Shown piece after piece: positions 23,561-34,194 of a DNA stretch of 64,000 bases. This stretch comes from Lottia gigantea (taxonomy: Eukaryota > Mollusca > Gastropoda > Lottiidae), in NCBI RefSeq assembly GCF_000327385.1, contig NW_008709073.1, positions 481,402 to 545,401 of the forward strand. Direction: 5' to 3'. The number at the start of each line of letters is the position of its first letter. Positions within the stretch are counted from its first letter, which is position 1. The position numbers were made by a program, and so were the translations under genes. The notes below the pieces were generated by a model. It was not told the DNA's origin, did no database searches, and was given only the letters and a program-made list of their open reading frames with translations.

Positions 23561-23899
23561 TAAAGCAACCTGATCAAAGTGTCACATCAAACATGACTTG
23601 TGATAGGAGTGCAACAAATTCTTTTTTTTTGCTAACTGCTGTTGTTATATGTCAGTGGTAACAGATATACTAATGGGTTAAATAGAAACTTAGTATTTGA
23701 CTTGTGTAGTCAAAGAACTTCTATTTGAAAGAAACTTAAGATCTTTTTAATTTAAAAGTAATTAGACAAGGGAAAAAGCTTGTTAAGACATTTGGAGAAG
23801 ATGTTACTAAATTAAGACAATGTTCAAGTTATTGTTATTTGTGATGATGGGTTAGAATTGTATGTAATGGTTATTGTGTTCCTTCCATTTGTAAACCAA

Positions 23900-25398
23900 T
23901 AAGTGATCAGTGTACTAGTAGAGCTGTCAATAATTATCCTCATTTGTATGGGTTAAGATTATCCAACTCATTAGATTCCGCTGAATTTAAAGTAGATATT
24001 TTGATAGATGATTTTTACTGGAATTTCTTCTGAGGGGAAGCTAGACGGGCGGAGTATCAGGGTCCTGTTGCTATGATGTCTAAATTGGGCTGGGTTTTGT
24101 CAGGCCCTGTGGATAGATATTCAAATAATAGGGATCTCAAACTCATGTTCTACATATTGATTAGAAATTTGTCATGTTTCATCTGTCGAATCAGAATTAA
24201 GTAAATTTTGGGAATTAGAATCCCTTGGTATCTGTAATGATGAATCAAGTGTATTTAATGATTTTCATGAGAATATATTGTTTAAGGGAAAGCTTAATAA
24301 GTATGAGGTAAAGTTGCCTTTTAAAGAATATAATAAGGTTATCATTGAGCAATTAAGAGAAGGTATAATTGATTATGTAAATGAAGATAGCAATTTAAAG
24401 CCAGGTGATGTACATTTTATTCCACATAGGAAAGTTTTGAGATTAGATAAAGAGACAACAAAATTAAGAATTGTAATTGATGCTTCATGCTAATGGGTCT
24501 AGTTAATCTATATGCATCCTTAAATCCTTTAATATCTCTTGCATATGTTTCCAGTTGCTTTGACTGCAGATATTCAGATATATTAGATTTAACAGAGTCG
24601 TATTTGGAGTGACTTCAAGTCCCTTTATTTTAAATGCCACTCTTCAATTTCAAGAAACTGTTCAGATGACAAAAAAATTTTAGATAAGATTATTGATTCT
24701 CTGTATGTAGATTTTTTTTGCATGAGGCATAGAAGGTGTAAATTCTGATTTTGATTTATGTAAATTGGTGAAATTGAAATTGCATCAAGGTGGTTTTAAT
24801 ATGTGAAAATGGTGTTCTAATTCAGCTGAGTTAATGACAATGTTAAGAGATAGCACTGAATTTCCAGAAGTTGAGCAAAATATTAGTTCAGAGTCAAATA
24901 TAGCAGAAGATGAAAGAGAGTATTCTGAATTTGTTCAAAATAGGAATTATGATAAAAGTGTGCTTGGTCAAAAATGGGATAATAAGTATGATACTTTTAA
25001 ATTTGATTTTGAAAAGATTTTATCATGTCTTCCAACTGATTTAATTACTTGACTTGTTATAAGAATAACTGCTAATTTTTATGATCCTGTAGGATTGTTT
25101 TAATCAGTAGTATTATCATTTTCAGTTATATTTTCAAACATTTTGTAATAATGAGTTAAGTTGGGATGATCCCTTAGATAGTAAATTTTGTCATTATTGG
25201 AATATTTTGGTATTAAGTTTGTCACAAGTAGAATCTTTAGATGTAAGTCATAATGTTTGTTCTGAGCTCCATAATGCTGATTCATGTTTTTGGTGATGCA
25301 TCTGAGAAAGCGCTGTTGTGTATTATTGGTCGGACTCTCAAGCTGCTTTACCATGGATTAAGAACTCAAATCGAGAATTTAAACAATTTGTGAACAAT
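23900..25398 (+). pseudogene. BEL/Pao pol, left part (fossil)
   Basis: Protease-to-RT region: 'MSKLGWVLSGPVDRYS', the BEL-specific 'ELSKFWELESLGICND', RT start 'KVLRLDKETTKLRIVIDASC', RT core traces near 24540-24720, and 'GDASEKAL' of the RNase H-like region near 25290. It is interrupted at 25398 by the LINE insertion. Confidence 0.8.
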
Positions 25399-25419
25399 GA
25401 GAAGGAATGAGGAGGAAAG

Positions 25420-28128
25420 TGGGTTCACTTGGCGCCAACGAAAACCGTTTTAACAGGCCAGACTTGATTTTTTTCATCATTTCAAACGATTTAATTCCAT
25501 TTATTAAGGAAGCCAAAATACTACCTGTTTACAAGACTGATCATTCCATGGTAAATTTAAAATTAAATACTACCTGTTTTAGTTGAGGACCAGGATACTG
25601 GAAATTTAACAACTCATTGCTTGTCGATCATGATTTTGTAGAAATTATAAAAAAAGAAATATTTTTCATGAAAAGACAATATGGTCTAACCCCTTATTCA
25701 GATAGCTTTAGTTTGGAAAATTTAAATATGCGATTCAATATTGACGACCAAATTTTTCTTGAAACATTATTAGTTTACCTTCGTGGAATTATTATTTCCT
25801 ACTCAAGTCTAAAAAAACGTAAATCTAAAGAAAGAGAACTAAAACTAGAAACACAAAATAGAGAAGTGTCTCTCGACAAACAATGTTGAAGAATATACGA
25901 AAATGAAAGAAGATCTATAAAATTTGAGGCAAGTTAATTTATCGGGTTCAATAATTAGGTACAGAGCAAAGTGGTACGAAGAGGGAGAAAAGCCTAGTAA
26001 TTACTTTTTCGGACTTGAAAAACATAACTATACAACAAAATTGATTATGGAGTTAAAGGATGACAAAGGGGAAAGAATTACGGGACAAACGGAAATAATG
26101 AATGAACAAGAAAATTTTTATAAAGTATTGTATTCTAAAAACTCAGAAAATACTAAATTGATAATGAAATTTGGCAATCTTCTAAATTTAATGTGCTTAC
26201 AATTCACGAGAAAGAAAGTTTAGAATGAATTATTACATTAGCAGAACTAAAAAAATGTCTATCAAAAATGAAATTAAACAAATCTCCCGGACTTGATGGT
26301 TATTCTGTAGAATTCTTTAGATTCTTCTTTAATGAGGTTTTAAATATATTACTAAATTCCATTAATTCTGGATACACAACAGGGTCGCTTTGTGAAACAC
26401 AACGAAAGGGTGATAATAAGTCATGTATACCAAAGCCAGAAAAATCGCGGTTATTTCTTAAAAATTGGAGACCCATATCACTACTAAATGTCACATATAA
26501 AGTAGTGTCTGCTTGTATTGCTGAAAGAATCATGTCTGTCCTGCCCTCCATTATTTCTACTGATCAAACGGGTTTTATGCCAGGCCGTTACATAGGAGAG
26601 AATACAAGATTATTATATGATGTGATGTTTGAAACAGCAAGGCAAAAAATACCAGGTCTAATCCTCCTGATTGATTTCGAGAAGGCTTTTGATACAGTAA
26701 ATTGGAATTTTATGCAAAAAACTTTGAATATTTTTAATTTTGGTCATTCTCTGAAGCGCTGGGTGGAGGTCTTTCATACAAAAACTGAATCGTGTATTTC
26801 ACAAAATGGTCACCTTTCATCTTTTTTTAACCTGGGTCGTGGATGCCGCCAAGGGGACCCTCTTTCACCATACCTTTTTCTAATATGTGCGGAAATTCTA
26901 TCAATTTTAATCAAAGGAAATAAAAATGTAAAAGGTATTGTAATTAATAATGATGAAAAATTGATATCATAATTTGCTGATGTTACTGCAGTTCTATTAG
27001 ATGGCACAAATAAATCATTAAGGGAAACATTAAAGACTTTAGATAATTTTTACTCCATGTCAGGTCTTAAGGCAAACATTAATAAAACTAAAGCAGTGTG
27101 GATTGGTTCTAGGAGAAACTCACAACAGAAGATATGTCAAGATAAAAACTTAATTTGGATAACAGAAAATTTTAAAATGTTGGGTATCATATTTAATACT
27201 AATTTAGAAGATATTGGCAAAATAAATTTTCAGCAACACATACAAAGTTCAATAAAATTGATGAATATGTGGTCATGGCGCCCATTGACGCTAATGGGAA
27301 GAGTTTGTGTCATCAAATTGTTGGTTCTACCCAAATTTATACACCTTTTACAATCACTACCGAGTCCAACAGAACAAATATTTAAAGAAATTGAAGATCT
27401 CTTCTTTAAATTCATATTTAAAAATAAACCATATGAAATTAAACGTGATATACTGAAACAAGATTTTTCTGTAGGAGGTCTAAGAGTGCCCAATATCCAA
27501 GTCTTTAATCATTCTTTAAAAATTACCTAGGTAAAACACTTATGGCAAAATCAAGACAAATATAAATATTTTACAAACAGCTTTCAAAATTTTAATCAAA
27601 TGTTATTTGCTAGTGGTGCTTTTTATTTGTCTAATCTTAATGTTGAGAATCTATTTTGGAAAGATGTCTTTAACTCTTGGAAATTGTTTTGTGTAGACAT
27701 AGTAAATAAACAAAAAAATATATATGACTCACATCCGTTGTGGTTTACAAGTAGCAAAGATATATTCATAAAAGAATGGTTCCAGAAAGGTGTTAGGTTT
27801 AATATTGATTTATTAGACAATGATGGCAGTACTTATTCCTTCTCTGATTTCAAAAAGGTATTCAATTTAAAATGTGGCACTTATCTAGATTATGAAAGAT
27901 TAAAACAAAAATGTAAAAATCTAAACATGATGATTGATGGAAATAAACAATATGTTATGGGGCCAAAACAATCTTTATTTTATAAAAATCTTTCAAATAA
28001 AACTGGAAATCAACATATCTATAATATTTTGTTCACAAAAGACAATATTCTACATAAAAATGAAATATAATGGCAGGAAAACTACCCAAATGTTATATTT
28101 AATTGGAGTCACATATATAATATAGCTA
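25420..28128 (+). pseudogene. LINE ORF2: endonuclease end and reverse transcriptase
   Basis: The C-terminal endonuclease comes first ('ARLDFFIISNDLIPFIKEAK', 'VYKTDHSMV'), then the L1/Tx1-style linker ('RYRAKWYEEGEKPSNYFFGL'). The RT follows with 'NKSPGLDGYSVEFF', 'NWRPISLLNVTYK', 'DQTGFMPGRYI', motif A 'LLIDFEKAFDTVNW' and 'GCRQGDPLSPYLF'. At motif C the usual FADD reads FADV just after an in-frame stop, so the catalytic Asp is lost. Further stops or frameshifts fall near 25887, 26222 and 27530. RT-tail sequence runs to the Penelope insertion at 28143. ORF2 is dead. Confidence 0.9.
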
Positions 28129-28549
28129 GACAGTCCGTACATATATAGACACAGCTTTATGGAAAAACAATCACTGGTTTAAGTTTTATGCAACATTTCG
28201 ACGTGTTTCCCCCGTCGTCCTCAGGCACATAATGAGAAGAAGTGATGGGCAAACTATATATACATTAATGCTTATTATTAAGAACACACAAGAGATAAAT
28301 GGTTTATTGATACATTACATTAAATTTTAACAGGTACAATAAGAGGTACATAATTCTTAAAATAACATACAGACTGATTAAGTAAAATAATTGAAATAAA
28401 GTCAATGAATTAAAAAGATTAATTGAAGATTAAATAAACAACTATTGCTGGTATTGGAGTCTTTTATTAATAGAAATTACATTGTTCAAATAACTAACTA
28501 TGCTTAAAGTTGGAAATTTTTTATTAAATACATTTATGAATATGAATAA

Positions 28550-29308
28550 TTACAAGCTAATAAGTTTATCATATGCATGCGATAAACGAACACCTTCATC
28601 TCTGTTAAAGTCAGGCTGATATCTTCTGATGTGGATAGCTTCATGAAGTCTCCTGGTTTTATCTATGTGCTTATTGATTGTCAGTATGTTGGTGATGTCA
28701 AAGTTGACTTTATGTCCTGTTTTCCTTCCCATAGCAAGATGTTCAGCCACAACAGATGTTCCTTCATTGCCGGGCTTGTCTTGATGGTCTTTGAGTCGAA
28801 CATCAAGGGGTCTCTTTGTTTCCCCTATATAAGAAATTCCACAGGAGCACTCAACTTGGTAGGCACATCCCTTAGGTTTTTGGTTGTTGGAGGGATTCAA
28901 TTTACCATTGGCTCTGAGCAAATCTTTAAGCGTTGAGTTGCCAGAGAACACTGTTTCAATGCCGACTGACTTTTTCAGGATCTTCTTAATTTGGTATGAT
29001 GCCTTTCCGATGAATGGGATAGCTAAGTGGGTTGGTGGTCTGTTGGGATTAGGCTGTTGGTTGGTTGGTTTTGCCATTAATACGGATCGAAAAGCTTGAT
29101 GTACAAAGGCTGGGGGGTAGTTGTTGTGCATGCAAAATACTTTCTTGATGTGTTGTAATTCTTGTTGAAAGTATTCTGGGTCACAAATCCTTTTTGCTCT
29201 TCTGACCAGTGCTGTGATGGCTGCCCTTTTGACATGTTGAGGGGTGTTGGAATGGTAGTTCACATACTGATCTGTATGTGTAGGTTTCCTATACATGCAT
29301 GTCTTCAA
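28550..29308 (-). pseudogene. Penelope C-terminus with GIY-YIG, inverted partial copy
   Basis: 252 open codons on the minus strand: 'MKTCMYRKPTHTDQYVNYHS', a basic linker, then the GIY-YIG endonuclease 'YQVECSCGISYIGETKRPLD' with 'VRLKDHQ'. It ends 'RRYQPDFNRDEGVRLSHAYD'. It lacks any RT domain because the inverted arm stops there. It is about 95% identical by eye to the plus-strand copy at 30540-31300. Confidence 0.9.
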
Positions 29309-29515
29309 CTGACCGCCTAACCGCTTAATTCAACAATGCCATGAAGTGGAAGCCACCCTCTCTACTAATGATTTTCAAGACTTGAGAACCAAGCAAAAGA
29401 AGACCAACAACCTTCTTGGCCAAAGAATCAAAAGCTCACAACAAACCAAATTTGACAATTTAAGAAGACAGAAAAATTTATTAAACCAGATCACAACCAA
29501 AAAAATGAATTCCTA

Positions 29516-30480
29516 ACCAAAACTGTTATCAACCTAAGCCACAAAAATCTCACAGACGAGCAGATAAACCTCCTCTTTCGAGGTCTAAAGTTTTCACCCG
29601 TTACCAAACTCAAAAACCACGATGACTTCATCGTCAACATAGAACGTGGCTTACACCAATTAGCACCAGGCGGTCATATCAACTACCTCAGACACCAAGT
29701 GACAGAGATCCTCGCTAAAAACAAGATACAACCCAACAACTTAACCAAAGTTCAGAGGGATGCACTCACTGACCTCAGACAAGATAATAAGGTCGCCATT
29801 TTACCAGCAGACAAGGGGAAAGCCACAGTTATCATGGATAAGAAAGAGTACCAAGAAACTGTCACAGAACTACTTAGTGATGCGAAAACCTACAGAAGAC
29901 TCCATAAAAACCCAACGAGCATATACAAAGACAGGTTGGACAAGAAGTTAAACGAACTTGAATCCAGTAACCAAATTACCAATCAACTTAAATTTAAACT
30001 GAGATCAAGCCATCACTCACGTTCACCATATACCAGAGCAACAATTAAAATCCACAAAAACTCCATCAAGGCTCGGCTACTCATATGCTCTTGAGATTCT
30101 GTCTTCTATAACATCGCCCAACATCTTAGCAGAATCTTGGCACCTTTGGGGAAAACAGCTAACTCATTCATTAGAGATTTGTCGCCAAATTGAAAGAACT
30201 GCAGACCACAGGGAAGATGTACTCACATGATGTTGTCGACTTATTCACCAATGTCCCATGTAAAGATGTGTTGAATATCATAAGAGATAAGATATCTAAA
30301 TTAGAGACCCCACTAGATACTACACTTACTACAGACAGCATCGTCGATCTCATTCAGATGTGTATGTCCTCTATCTACTTCACATAGGGAGATGAGATCT
30401 ATGAACAAATCCACGGTCTACCTACCTACCAGCTCTGCTTCAGCATCTTAATGCTCAGCATAAGAGGATGAATTTCACCA
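29516..30480 (+). pseudogene. Penelope reverse transcriptase, N-terminal half
   Basis: Shows 'KNLTDEQINLLFRGLKF', 'AILPADKGKATVIMDKKEYQ', and the motif-A region 'SHDVVDLFTNVP'. After 'DEIYEQIHGLP' the sequence skips straight to 'MNFTMEAEEDDSIPFLDVRI', so the segment carrying the polymerase YxDD motif is missing. Several stops and frameshifts are also present. The gene is inactive. Confidence 0.85.
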
Positions 30481-31300
30481 TGGAAGCAGAAGAAGATGAC
30501 TCCATACCCTTTCTGGATGTGAGAATTAAGCGGTTAGGCGGTCAGTTGAAGACATGCGTGTATAGGAAACCTACACATACAGATCAGGATGTGAACTACC
30601 ATTCCAACACCCCTCAACATGTCAAAAGGGCAGCCATCACAGCACTGGTCAGAAGAGCAAAAAGGATTTGTGACCCAGAATACTTTCAACAAGAATTACA
30701 ACACATCAAGAAAGTATTTTGCACAACAACTACCCCCCAGCCTTTGTACATCAAGCTTTTCGATCCATATTAATGGCAAAACCAACCAACCAACAGCCTA
30801 ATCCCAACAGACCACCAACCCGCTTAGCTATCCCATTCATCGGAAAGGCATCATACCAAATTAAGAAGATCCTGAAAAAGTCAGTCGGCATTGAAACAGT
30901 GTTCTCTGGCAACTCAACACTTAAAGATTTGCTCAGAGCCAATGGTAAATTGAGTCCCTCCAACAACCAAAAACCTAAGGGATGTGTCTACCAAGTTGAG
31001 TGCTCCTGTGAAAGTTCTTATATAGGGGAAACAAAGAGACCCCTTGATGTTCGACTCAAAGACCATCAACACAGGCCCGGCAATGAAGGAACATCTGCTG
31101 TGGCTGAACATCTTGCTATGGGAAGGAAAACAGGACATAAAGTCAACTTTGACATCACCAACATACTGACAATCAATAAGCACATAGATAAACCCAGGAG
31201 ACTTCATGAAGCTATCCACATCAGAAGATATCAGCCTGACTTTAACAGAGATGAAGGTGTTCGTTTATCGCATGCATATGATAAACTTATTAACTTGTAA
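30468..31300 (+). pseudogene. Penelope C-terminus with GIY-YIG endonuclease
   Basis: Continues from the RT remnant with 'SIPFLDVRIKRLGGQLKTC' and the linker. The GIY-YIG domain follows as 'YQVECSCESSYIGETKRPLD', and it ends with 'RRYQPDFNRDEGVRLSHAYD'. One frameshift near 30720-30770 separates the linker from the rest. It is the template partner of the inverted arm at 28550-29308. Confidence 0.9.
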
Positions 31301-31716
31301 TTATTCATATTCATAAATGTATTTAATAAAAAATTTCCAACTTTAAGCATAGTTAGTTATTTGAACAATGTAATTTCTATTAATAAAAGACTCCAATACC
31401 AGCAATAGTTGTTTATTTAATCTTCAATTAATCTTTTTAATTCATTGACTTTATTTCAATTATTTTACTTAATCAGTCTGTATGTTATTTTAAGAATTAT
31501 GTACCTCTTATTGTACCAGTTAAAATTCTTAATAATAAGCATTAATGTATATATAGTTTGCCCATCACTTCTTCTCATTATGTGCCTGAGGACGACGGGG
31601 GAAACACGTCGAAACGTTGCATAAAACTTTAACCAGTGATCGTTGTTCCATAAAGCTGTGTCTATATATCGTACTCACAATTGCTAAATGCCATTCAAAG
31701 ACTTTAGTCCGTACAT

Positions 31717-32158
31717 AATCCAAAAATAATTGAAATGCAATATAAAATTTTACACAGAATATTGAATATTAATCCTTATTTATTTAAAATAAAAAAATCG
31801 AATAATAAATTATGTACCTTCTGCGAAATATATGAAGAAACCTACGAGCATCTCTTTTTAAAATGTAATAAAGTTGAACCAATATGGAATTATATCGAAG
31901 ATTTGTTGTCAAAATGTAATAATAACATTGTTTTTAATATCGAAAATATTCTATTTCGTAATCTAAATCACTCAAAATTATCAAACTCTTTTAGCAAAAT
32001 ATTATATTTACTACTGTAAAAATTTGGGACATAAGTTATCGATTAACGCCATGACCGCATATATCAAATGTCAAATAAATACAGAGCAGTTTATTGCTAA
32101 CAAAAAGGAAGAAGATCAAACTCAGAATATTTGGGAAATATTTCTATCATTATTATGA
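31717..32158 (+). pseudogene. LINE ORF2 C-terminal zinc finger
   Basis: Continuation of the LINE reading after the Penelope insertion: 'MQYKILHRILNINPYLFKIK' and then 'CTFCEIYEETYEHLFLKC', a zf-RVT type C-x2-C...H-x4-C finger. A stop near 32020 precedes more degraded tail. Confidence 0.85.
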
Positions 32159-32292
32159 TGTTACTCTACAATCTTACGTTTGTAAACACCCCTATAGTTT
32201 AAACGTCTCGAATGAAATATAATTCTAATGATGAGACAATAGTTTAATTATTATTATATATTCATTGAAAACATTTGCAATTTTTTATTTAG

Positions 32293-33712
32293 AGATAGCT
32301 TGCCAGGCCCACTGATAGCTTTGTTTGAAATTGAATATTTGTTAGAAAATAGCAAACATAGACACCAGGAAATATTCAACTTATACCCAAATTCATCACA
32401 AACTGTGCCATCTCAAGTTAAAAATCAAACACATTTGTAAGAATAACGGCAATAACTTGTATTTTATATTTCAAAAGGTTTAGTTTTGATTGTGATTAAT
32501 TTCATCAAGTTGTCAAATTTGTTTTAGACTTCTGCTTTGTAGAATAAAAATTACGTGTTTTACAAGATTTTTGATCAGATTTATCCTTGGGTGATTTCAA
32601 TAAGTCTGTCATGAATTGTGTATTTGCAGATTATATTCAAGCAAATTAGGTCGAAATATTTTTTTAAAAGTTTTATGTATCGAGTTTATGACAGGTGGGA
32701 GTTGCTAATATTTACCACCTTTTTTCTCCTGTTGAATTTAATCTTTTTATATCCTTTTCAATAGGGTTTATCCTTGGGTGATTACGAACACTCATACCAA
32801 GTTTCGTTAAAATCCTTCAAGAATTATGCCTTCTAGAGTGTTTACGAGCTAAAAATTGAACGCGCTTTCAAGAACAAGGGCAATAATTCATACTTAATAT
32901 TTTTCGATTTCGCTGATTTTCAATAGGGTCTATCCTTGGTTGATAACGAACACTCATACCAAGTTTCGTCAAAATCTGTCAAGAATTGTGCCTTTTAGAG
33001 TGTTTACGAGCTAAAAATTGAACGCGTTTGCAAGAACAAGGGCAATAATTCATACTAAATATTTTTCGATTTCGCTGATTTTCAATAGGGTTTATCCTTG
33101 GGTGATTACGAACACTCATACGAAGTTTCGTTAAAATCCTTCAAGAATTATGCCTTCTAGAGTGTTTACGAGCTAAAAATTGAACGCGTTTTCAAGAACA
33201 AGGGCAATAATTCATACTTAGTATTTTTCGATTTCGCTGATTTTCAAGAGGGTCTATCCTTGGGTGATAACGAACACTCATACCAAGTTTCATCAAAATC
33301 TGTCAAGAATTGTGCCTTCTAGAGTGTTTACAAGCTAAAAATTGAACGCGTTTTCAAGAACAAGGGCAATAATTCATACTTAATATTTTTCGATTTCGCT
33401 GATTTTCAATAGGGTCTATCCTTGGTGATTACGAACACTCATACCAAGTTTCGTCAAAATCTGTCAAGAATTGTGCTTTCTAGAGTGTTTACGAGCTAAA
33501 AATTAACAAGGGCAATAATTCATGCTAAATATTTTTCGATTTCGCTGATTTTTAATAGGGTTTATCCTTGGGTGATTGCGAACACACATACGAAGTTTCG
33601 TTAAAATCCGTCAAGAATTGTGCCATGTAGAGTGTTTACGAGCAATTGTGGACCGACGGACCGACGGACATGGGTGACGACAATATACGCCCCCCATTTC
33701 ATGTGGGCGTAT
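32293..33712 (+). mobile_element. Pearl-like element with six ~162-bp core repeats
   Basis: The 5' end 'agatagcttgccaggcccact' is followed by a unique stretch. About six tandem cores come next (unit length near 162 bp; 'gggtttatccttgggtgatt' recurs near 32765, 32929, 33088, 33252, 33413 and 33557). A 'gaccgacggaccgacgg' stretch follows, then the terminal hairpin 'cccccatttcatgtgggcgtat'. It sits in the LINE 3' untranslated region. Confidence 0.8.
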
Positions 33713-33977
33713 AAACAATTACTGCTTATTAAAAGAAAATGGATATAACGTTACTTCCACAGACTGCATAAGGAGGGCTTGTTTCTCCATTAACTTTCGC
33801 AATTTTGATCAATGGAGGGATCACCTAAACCTTATATAGTCGGAAGAAACATTACACAAACTTCCAAATAAAAATTATTAAAAAAAAAAAAAAAAAATTT
33901 GTGAACAATAGTCTGATAGAGATTCGTAAATCTTCAGATAAAAACTGTGTTTCCACTGACATAAAAAGCCGGCTCTA

Positions 33978-34134
33978 AGCCGGCTTTTTTGTGTTTCCAC
34001 TGACAAATTGCCGAACTGTTAGCGTTCGGGAACCGTAACGGTTCAGCAATTGAAGCTTTTCTCGTTCGGCAATTTATCGGGGGCCAAATGAAAGCCGGCT
34101 TTCGTTTACTCAGTGGAAACACAAAAAGCCGGCT
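33978..34134. repeat. Foldback (MITE-like) insert at the Harbinger left end
   Basis: 'agccggctttttt' plus 'gtgtttccactga' (33978-34003) is the inverted partner of 'tcagtggaaacac' plus 'aaaaagccggct' (34110-34134). It repeats the terminal motif of the host element. The interior has further inverted pieces ('gttcgggaaccg', 'gttcggcaat'). Confidence 0.75.
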
Positions 34135-34194
34135 TTTTCTCGTTCGGCAATAGGGGGCGTACTTGTCTTTCCGGCAGCGCGCGCAACTTTAAAA

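Larger units (their letters stand above)
28143..31705 (+). mobile_element. Penelope-like element with ~1.15-kb inverted arms
   Basis: Inserted in the LINE and flanked by the 11-bp duplication 'agtccgtacat' (28132-28142 and 31706-31716). The plus-strand body runs from about 29331 to 31705. A reverse copy of its 3' third (28143-29330) is fused head-on at the left, pairing with 30523-31669. Terminal-type Penelope sequence ('cctgaggacgacggggg', 'acacgtcgaaa') lies in both arms. Inverted partial copies sharing one target duplication are a known Penelope arrangement, produced during target-primed insertion. The RT core between motif A and the linker is deleted, so it is not autonomous. Confidence 0.9.
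25399..33895 (+). mobile_element. 5'-truncated L1/Tx1-type LINE inserted in BEL
   Basis: Flanked by the 14-bp direct repeat 'aatttgtgaacaat' (25385-25398 and 33896-33909). It has an A-rich tail of about 17 A at 33881-33897. The left end falls inside the endonuclease domain ('GFTWRQRKPF'), so it is 5'-truncated in the usual LINE manner. It carries ORF2 at 25420-28128 and, after a Penelope insertion, its zinc-finger tail at 31717-32020. A pearl-like element occupies part of the 3' untranslated region (32293-33712). Both flanks are BEL pol, so the LINE is younger than the BEL copy. Confidence 0.9.

Noticed and set aside
32750-33690. Possible CRISPR-like array from regularly spaced repeats
   Set aside because: The whole ~162-bp unit repeats, with no unique spacers. 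It is an internal satellite of a eukaryotic transposon.
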